Assembly: GCA_015680685.1 (NCBI GenBank)
Contig: MNCI01016496.1
Location: 6,665-31,392 of the forward strand
Length of the DNA: 24,728 bases
Reading direction: 5' to 3'
From: Gnetum montanum
Lineage: Eukaryota > Streptophyta > Gnetopsida > Gnetales > Gnetaceae
In this document: positions 18,716 to 24,728 of the stretch, in pieces
Position numbering within the stretch: position 1 is the first letter of the stretch
Layout: every line of letters starts with the position of its first letter
Notes under the pieces: model-generated
What the model saw: only the letters and a program-made list of their open reading frames with translations
What the model was told of the DNA's origin: nothing
Database searches by the model: none
Position numbers and translations under genes: made by a program

Positions 18716-19260
18716 CTATTGGAACTCTCAAACGATGTTGAACAATGCTTTCCAATGGTGACACCATTACACTTGGTATTAGTGCAAAAGGTTCATGTTG
18801 CAAGTTTGGTGGTGGTTCATGGTTCATTGTTGGTGAGCCACAACACACAGGAAAAAAAGCAAGGGAAGCTACATTGCTAGTGAGGCTCCTATGGGCTTTG
18901 ACCCTTGTGTTGAAGGGAAGAAGTGTGTGCATGACAAGGCACACGATGCAACTCTTGAACTAAAGAATGTTGGTGATAATGACGAAGTGCATATAAAGGA
19001 CCTTGCCCCTCTTGACAAGGTACAACAACTATGAGGGACAACTCCTTGAAGTTGATAGCATGATCCTAAGCCACTTGCCAATGGCCAAGAGGGTTAAGAT
19101 GGTGCAAGATCTTATTGAAGGATTGAACATCTTGTACCTTTGGAAACTAAATTTTGGTATTAAGGCATAGTTCACCTTGAGTCTACCATCTCTTTTGTTG
19201 ATGCTATTGGGACTCTTAGGTGGTGCCTAATGATGTTTTCCAAGGACGACACCATTACAC
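18716..19260 (+). pseudogene. Unidentified decayed coding stretch with repeated ends
   Basis: I do not recognise this sequence. The frames are broken, but one reads SYIASEAPMGFDPCVEGKKC, then VHDKAHDATLELKNVGDND, then KDLAPLDKVQQL (about 18858-19034). This looks like genuine protein sequence ended by TGA. Nearby frames read FGGGSWFIVGE (18800-18836) and VDSMILSHLPMAKRVKMVQD (19050-19110). A repeat marks both ends: positions 18716-18772 give IGTLKRC-TMLSNGDTITLG and 19203-19260 give IGTLRWCLMMFSKDDTIT. Two tandem coding modules of about 160 codons are therefore possible. The first repeat starts exactly where the LTR ends. Confidence 0.35.
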
Positions 19261-19700
19261 CTTTCTTTTTTACTTCACAAGTCCAATGTACCAAAAAAAA
19301 TGTCATCAATAAGATGGATAAGTCACAAGAAAAGTTAAATCATGTTAAGTCATGAATTGTATACTTTGCAATTGATTGATTGGTAGTGTATACAAGTGGC
19401 AAGTGTACAAAACTTTGGCATTTACTTAATACCATGGATTAGGGTTGGGTGTGACTAAGAGAAGTGCAAAAGTATACATCAAGTTAGCCACATTTGTTAT
19501 AAAACGTTGTTCACAAACTCTCTCATGATACATGTGAAGTGGGTGCAAGAAATTTTGTAGAATTTGCTTAATACCATGAATTGAGATTGGGTGTAAAAAA
19601 GACTAAAGCATTAACAACAAAAATCATGTCAAGACAAGTTGCTTTATTGGAAGAAGACATGAATTTCGTGGTCTGTTTTCTGAATTCTGAGAACTGAACC
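19261..19700. other. Upstream region of the receptor-like pseudogene
   Basis: No gene is seen. Two imperfect direct repeats of about 40 bp (starting near 19419 and 19560) share TTAATACCATG-ATT-G--TTGGGTGT. A TATAAAAC at 19498-19505 is a weak candidate core promoter about 200 bp before the start codon. The sequence just before the ATG (GAACTGAACCATGG) is a good plant start context. Confidence 0.4.
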
Positions 19701-20159
19701 ATGGCAAGGGCCCTGAGTTTGGTTTTGTCAGTGGCCACGACTGTGACGCTGGCTTTCCTTTACTCTGCTCCGTGTTTGCCTCTGTCAAATGCTCTTCCTT
19801 CCCCGCATTCTGCTACTTTTCCTGCTGCAGCGTTTGACGTAGAAATTGAAGCCTTGCTGAAGGTCAAGGAAGGATTCACGTATATTCCTGAAAACCTTCT
19901 TGGCAATTGGAGCCGCGCCAATTCTGGCAGACTCTGTTATGACTGGTACGGAGTCATTTGCGCAGGCACCAACGTGAGTAGTCGGAGAGTGGTATCGCTT
20001 AGCAATCTAGGGTTTCAATGGTTTACCATTCAAGGGTTCCATTTCGCCGTTTGTGGGCAATCTCACCTCTCTAACTTCATTGGATTTGTCTGCGAATAAT
20101 CTCCATGGCATCATTAACGCGGCTGCAAAAGCTAGATATTAGTCGTAACTCCTTAAAAG

Positions 20160-20295
20160 GTTGGTTTTCTTTCCCTCCTTACCTTTAATCCGTGGTTTGT
20201 ATTCTGGTAATCCGTGGTTTGTATTCTCATTTTCTATTTTCATGGATACATTGTACATGCTACTGAAAGATTCTTCTCTCTTCTTTGCATTGCAG
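20160..20295 (+). other. Probable intron in the RLP pseudogene
   Basis: 136 bp from GTTGGTTTTC to CTTTGCATTGCAG, with a pyrimidine-rich 3' part. Removing it joins LQKLDISRNSLKG to SIPPEIGHMQ at a split Gly codon (phase 1), restoring a normal LRR. Its presence means the copy arose by DNA duplication or in-place decay, not by retrotransposition. Confidence 0.75.
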
Positions 20296-21710
20296 GTTCC
20301 ATACCTCCAGAGATTGGTCACATGCAGCACCTGCAAATGCTGGTTCTTTCTCATAACCAATTACTTGGCGAGGTCCCTTTCTCCATATCCAATTTTTCAG
20401 CTTTGCGTAGGTTAGATTTAAGCTCGAATGAACTTTCTGGGGCAATTCCCACCGGAATTGGTGAATTGAAGCTCTGGCTAAATGACAATGAATTCCATGG
20501 ACCTGTTCCCTCGTCATTAATCAACTGTTCATCACTTGAGACGCTGTTCCTGAGTGGAAATGCATTGAATGGCTCTGTGCCGGCATGGCTGTCAAGTCTC
20601 ACTCAACTCCAAGAATTATATCTTGGAGACAGTGAACGCAGTGGAGATGGAGAATCTGGAGTTGGTGGTAGTATGCTGGAGGGACCCATACCCTGGCAGT
20701 GGGGAAACTCGTCAAAGTTTAGTGTGCTGTACCTTCCATTGGAATTCAGGGAACTAAAGCAGCTGTGGTATTGACCCTGCGGACAATGGAAATGCGTAGG
20801 TCATGCAGTTATCCTCAGCAGTTAGGGAACTTGCGGCAGTTGCAAGTGCTGAAGCTAGGTGGTGGAATAACTCCAGGAGCTATACCTTCCCAGATCAAAA
20901 GCCTCGAAAATCTAGAGTGGCTTTGGCTAGAGGGAAGTAATCTGAGCGGAACAATCCCACAAGAGCTGTGGAGGCTGACAGCGCTCAGTGCCCTCCATTT
21001 GAGCGGCAAATTAAAGGGCCGCATACCCAAATGCTTTGCAGGCATGCAGAATCTTTGGTCACTGGTCTTGGTGGGAGAAGGTTTGCGAGGAGAAATCCCC
21101 ATTGGTGTTTGGAGGCTTTCAGATCTTTTGGTGTTGAAAATCTCAGCGGCAACGGGAGTGTTACCCACACAGATGTGTTGGAGGATTTGAGAATCAATGC
21201 TCATCTGAGAGGCCACATTCTTGATTGCATTGGGAAGATGAATCGTTATTTTTTCTGCATTTGGCTGGCACTGGGTTAAATGGTTCAATTCCAAAAGGAA
21301 TTGGGATGCTTAACCAACTTCAACATTTAGATGTCTCGGGGAACAGACTGTCTGGAAAACTTGTCCGGAGTTTCTCCTCTCAATTGCGATATTTAGATGT
21401 GTCCCATAATAGGTTATCTGGAAAAATTCCTCGGAATTTGAGCAATTGTTCTGAGCAATTGCGTCCACCTGGATAGCCTGATGGTTTCGAATAATAGTTT
21501 CAGCGGAGAGGTATCTGTGATTTTCCCATCTTCTTTAAGGATTTTGTCTGCATTTTCTAATGCATTTTCAGGCTCGCTGTCCAAACCCTTGGCTGGTTGC
21601 AAGCACCTGATGTGGCTGGATTTAAGAAAAAACAGTCCCCTTCCGGAATATTTAAGAGATATGATAATGCTCAAGACCTTAAATCTAGGTTACAATCAAT
21701 TGCAAGGAGA

Positions 21711-21724
21711 GATTCCAGATTCCA
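21711..21724 (+). repeat. 7-bp tandem duplication in the RLP pseudogene
   Basis: GATTCCA occurs twice in a row. This shifts the frame from GEIP to DSRMDGEFV and a stop. Removing one copy restores GEIPEWMVNLSNLQ, the expected LRR sequence. Confidence 0.8.
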
Positions 21725-21732
21725 GAATGGAT

Positions 21733-21820
21733 GGTGAATTTGTCTAACTTGCAGGTCCTTGATTTATCCAACAACCGGTGAATTTGTCTAACTTGCAGGT
21801 CCTTGATTTATCCAACAACC
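21733..21820 (+). repeat. Perfect 44-bp tandem duplication in the RLP pseudogene
   Basis: Positions 21733-21776 and 21777-21820 are identical and encode VNLSNLQVLDLSNN twice. The length is not a multiple of three. The exact identity shows that it is younger than most changes in this copy, or an assembly artefact. Confidence 0.92.
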
Positions 21821-22576
21821 GTTTTCATGGCCTTATTCCGTTGCATCTTGAAAAACTGCAGGGATTTGGCCACGTCTGGAATGACAGCATAGGACATTTA
21901 GAATTCAATCTGCCCCTGTCATTTGTTGATACGCAAACTCTCTGGTTCCTAGATGAGGTCCTAGAGCATGGCCTTCCCTTCAGTGTGAAAATGATTTCTA
22001 GGTGAAAAGGGCTAGAACTTATGAATCAATACATGACATCATACAACAATTTGATAGACTTGTCATGTAATAATTTCACTGGCAGAATTCCAAACAGCAT
22101 TGGTGAATTCGATAAATTAAGGCTACTTAACTTATCTCACAACATGTTGAGTGGCCATATACCAGATAGCATAGGAAAATTGGTTGGTAATGTTAGAACA
22201 AATTGATTTGAATTCAAATAGATTGACTGGTGCAATTCTTGAGCAGCTAAGTTCCCTTGCATATTTGGAGGTTTTCAATGTTTCAAATAATCACCTTTGT
22301 GGTAAAATCCCTCAGTCTACCCAATTTACTACATTTGATGATAATGCATTTGCTGGAAATGATTGTTTATGTAGAGTTTTTTCTCATGATGATTGTCAAA
22401 AGGGTGAAGGCAAGCAAAGTATGCAGCCTGGGAATTCAAAGGATTAGTGGGATTGGGTAGAAGATCATATATCATTGATAGCATTTGGATTAGGTTTTGG
22501 TTTATCCTATGGGACAACCATAGCACTTTATTGTCATTGGGATGCTTTTCCTCGCTATGCTACTTATTGCTTTTAG

Positions 22577-24504
22577 ATTGTTGTGTTATAGGGGCTCATG
22601 TTATTTTTGCTCTACTTATTATTTTCTGAAGTATGTTCTTCACAATGTAAAAGCTTAATAGTAGGTGATAGCATCTATTTCTATAGGCAAGCAATAAATG
22701 GTATTATTTATAGACTCTACATCTTAAATAAGTTTATAAAATATAAAATTTCAAAAATGATTTTGAACATATTGTGTAATGGATGAAAGAAAATAGGTAC
22801 CCTGTGATTTTCCCCCTTCAGCTAGTCCTGTCACAAGCTTTTTTTAACAGTACCTTGAGAGAATTCATTGCAAGCAGATGCAGTGTTGACTTGTGATTTA
22901 AATGCAAGAAGGTTTTTACAATTTGCCAATCAAAAACGATTTTATTGAGGTTATTTGATGCAATTTTCCCAATTTATTTTTCAATTTTCATGCCATCACT
23001 ATGTTAAAGTGTAATCACAATAACAATGTTGGCAACCATGACCATCTTATATGTCTTTTTCTTTTTTGTATGACCCTTTACAATAGCTAGGGTTGTGGAG
23101 AAATTCTTGGTATAACTTGTCTAGTAATGAAATCATATTTTACATGTAGAATCCAGAGCTTTCATTAAATTCTACGGTCTTCACCAAATCATAACTTATT
23201 TGCTACGTTATTTACTTGCAGTGGGTTATTGTGTGTTCCTATTCCACTTGCATGACTCTTACCATGGTAGTTATATTTGCCATTTGCCACTAACGATGCT
23301 GGTACTTGAAATTCTATAAACTAATTATTAGACTTGTGTGTGTCGGTCGTTAAATTCTTGAATGAGAGTATGACATGGATGGCATCCTCCACATGATTAT
23401 GATGATAAAAAGTCAAATGTTTACTGTGATCAATTTTTATTATTATTCAAGAGGTTGGTCATTGAAAGCAAAACGAATTCAAAGACAGTAGAGAAGAAAT
23501 TTTCAAAAAGCCAAACAAAACAAAGATATATATAAAATCATAGCTTTGATGTACAAATTCTATTTTCAAGTAAATTTATATGCAAGATATGTTACGCCAC
23601 TTTGCTATGGCTCAATATCAGTTGCATTTTATTTTTGACACCCATGCACCTATTTCATATTTCCTTATATTTACTTTTATTTTCTCTTATATTGTAAGTA
23701 AAATGGTTTTGAGATTCCCAATAGGCTAGACTTATTGTCTTGATGTAAATATGAGTATGATGCATATTTACATTGTAAATTAAGTAATATATATATATAT
23801 CTTTATGAATTGGCTAAAATGATTTTGTAAGTTTTGATTTTTTCTTGAAAGCCCAATTGTTGGATGGGGTAACAAGTTTGATGCAAACTAAATTACTCTT
23901 GCATTCTTGCTTCCTATGCCCCTTTTCCAATTTCTTTGTACCTTCTCGATCATATATTTATTCAGGGTGCCTTTGTTCTATTATATATGTTGAAGATTCA
24001 TGTTTAGGATAGGGACCATGCCATGTAAAGCTCATGATTTGACATAGCAAGCTGAAAATTGGTATTAGTCTTCACATCTAAAGCAACATCATGTTGTGAA
24101 AATTAATGCTTAACTTATTTCTTCAAGAATAGAGATGATTTCATTATTATTTTTTGGATCTCTAGTAAGGATCAATTTTTGAAATAATGGCCAAGGAAAA
24201 TTGTACCTAGTGAATTTCACATGTACAATCTTTGACATTCCATTTTCAAAACCAAGTTTTGTATTGATTAAACTATCCTTTTTCTTAGATTATTAAGTAT
24301 ACTTTTGTAGATAAATGTGTATCTAGCCAACTAAACATTTTGTAATAAAATGAAATAACTTTACATTGTTGTTTCATATAAGCTTTACAATGTAAAATAC
24401 CATATTAAGTTTCAACCTTCACTTTAATTTAATCATTAAAAAGGTTGTTTCACATTGTACACCTGTTTGTCATGGTTATAGAATTAGTTTTGGCCCTAGC
24501 CTTG
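22577..24504. other. AT-rich intergenic DNA
   Basis: No coding region, RNA gene or repeat boundary could be supported. Short open frames near 22598-22786 and elsewhere are compositional. A short (AT)7 microsatellite lies at 23787-23800. A small inverted repeat around 24361-24400 (TTTACATTGT and ACAATGTAAA, about 17 bp apart) may be chance in this AT-rich context. Confidence 0.6.
23787..23800. repeat. (AT)7 microsatellite
   Basis: Fourteen bases of uninterrupted AT dinucleotide in intergenic sequence. Confidence 0.85.
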
Positions 24505-24513
24505 TGATGGGAT

Positions 24514-24612
24514 GCGATATCGTATGGGCTGCGATATCGCGGCTGTCGCGATATTGTATCCTTCGCGATATCACGTACACGATATCGTGTCATTCCTCGT
24601 GATATCGTGGTG
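24514..24612 (+). promoter_or_regulatory. GCGATATCGC palindrome array, best preserved copy
   Basis: About six units (GCGATATCGT, GCGATATCGC, GCGATATTGT, GCGATATCAC, ACGATATCGT, GTGATATCGT) lie in about 100 bp, ending just before the TATA box. Spacers such as ATGGGCT and ATCCTTC are 5-10 bp. This array is longer than that at 3320-3370, so unit number varies between family members. Confidence 0.75.
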
Positions 24613-24624
24613 TGTCTTCATATC

Positions 24625-24632
24625 TATAAATA
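24625..24632 (+). promoter_or_regulatory. TATA box of the LTR at 24505
   Basis: TATAAATA with the same flanks (TC before, A-rich AGG after) as the box at 3384-3391. Conservation in two LTR copies supports it as the real core promoter. Confidence 0.75.
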
Positions 24633-24728
24633 AAAGGCTCTCCCTTGTTTTCTTATCTAGGCCTAGACCATAGTGAAACTCTGGCAGTTTTTGCCCTCTA
24701 GAGATAGATTAATTTCCATGTGCCCACA

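Larger units (their letters stand above)
19701..22576 (+). pseudogene. LRR receptor-like protein (RLP) pseudogene
   Basis: The family are plasma-membrane receptors with extracellular leucine-rich repeats and no kinase, used in immunity or development. The ATG at 19701 (ACCATGG) starts a signal peptide (about residues 1-31). The LRR N-terminal cap (DVEIEALLKVKEGF to CYDWYGVIC) and first LRRs follow after frame shifts near 20010 and 20105. After the intron, LRRs continue (SIPPEIGHMQHLQMLVLSHN, SALRRLDLSSNELSGAIP and many more). The C-terminal LRRs follow the classic order GLELMNQYMTSY, IDLSCNNFTGRIPNSIG, FNVSNNHLCGKIPQSTQFTTF, NAFAGNDCL. After a stop at 22445 the same frame gives VEDHISLIAFGLGFGLSYGT, the membrane helix, with a short tail ending at 22576. 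Breaks include a stop at 20772, frame changes near 20790, 21200, 21480 and 22190, and two small tandem duplications near 21.7 kb. No kinase domain is seen. Confidence 0.9.
24505..24728 (+). repeat. LTR of the element 1 family, cut by the window end
   Basis: It starts TGATGGGATGCG, identical to the start of the LTR at 9140. Six near-copies of GCGATATCGC follow, then a TATA box (24625-24632) and a leader matching 3392-3497 of element 1's 5' LTR (landmarks AGACCATAGTGAAA, CTCTGGCA and TTTCCATGTGCC). It continues beyond the window. Whether it is a 5' LTR or a solo LTR cannot be told. Confidence 0.88.

Noticed and set aside
18716-18735. Primer-binding site after the LTR ending at 18715
   Set aside because: The sequence (CTATTGGAACTC) does not fit the tRNA-Asp type site or another known primer site.
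20260-21294. Minus-strand open frames across the RLP region
   Set aside because: They are shadows of the LRR coding strand.
24514-24612. Short palindromic repeats as a CRISPR-like array
   Set aside because: Units are 10 bp with 5-10 bp spacers, the context is a eukaryotic LTR, and no cas-like genes are present.

Overview
The window looks like plant nuclear DNA, about 24.7 kb of AT-rich sequence dominated by old, broken LTR retrotransposons with two degraded host-gene copies. No intact protein-coding gene was found. A seed plant is supported by the plant-type Ty3/gypsy (Athila/Tat-like) gag, protease and integrase, the tRNA-Asp-type primer site, an LRR receptor-like protein and a DED1/DDX3-type RNA helicase. 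A gymnosperm is plausible from the density of old nested elements, but this is inference.

Left part (1-11.8 kb). Positions 1 to about 1300 hold a decayed minus-strand reading frame resembling the 'putative plant transposon protein' type, ending in a helical region. Next is a minus-strand promoter or LTR (TATA box 2262-2269) with a 28-bp perfect palindrome just upstream. Element 1 (3315-9731, plus strand) is a Ty3/gypsy retrotransposon with two LTRs, a tRNA-Asp-like primer site, gag and protease, but no reverse transcriptase, RNase H or integrase. It sits inside element 2, an older relative on the minus strand. Element 2's RNase H end, integrase and post-pol region lie at 9732-11.8 kb, and the homology resumes at 2.9-3.3 kb on the other side of element 1. 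A near-matching 5-bp target duplication (agtcc/agttc) flanks element 1.

Middle (11.8-18.7 kb). A DEAD-box helicase copy (12256 to about 13140) has no introns or frameshifts in this span but has seven in-frame stops, so it looks like a processed pseudogene. A probable LTR with TATA box 13910-13917 follows. Next is the 5' part of a third gypsy element on the minus strand (primer site near 16.36 kb, gag 15.3-16.0 kb). After that comes an LTR of a family related to element 1, ending at 18715, whose upstream part carries a different palindrome array built on TAGCGTAGC.

Right part (18.7-24.7 kb). There is an unidentified decayed coding stretch, then a pseudogene of an LRR receptor-like protein (19701-22576) with signal peptide, LRRs, a probable 136-bp intron and a C-terminal membrane helix, but many frameshifts and stops. 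About 1.9 kb of featureless AT-rich DNA follows. Another plus-strand LTR of the element 1 family starts at 24505 and runs off the window.

The most unusual theme is that three different promoter or LTR units carry dense self-complementary motifs just upstream of, or in the part expected to hold, the promoter: GCGATATCGC arrays, a TTGACTAGG/CCTAGTCAA palindrome, and GCTACGCTA/TAGCGTAGC arrays. Two of these U3 types are attached to nearly the same LTR 3' end.
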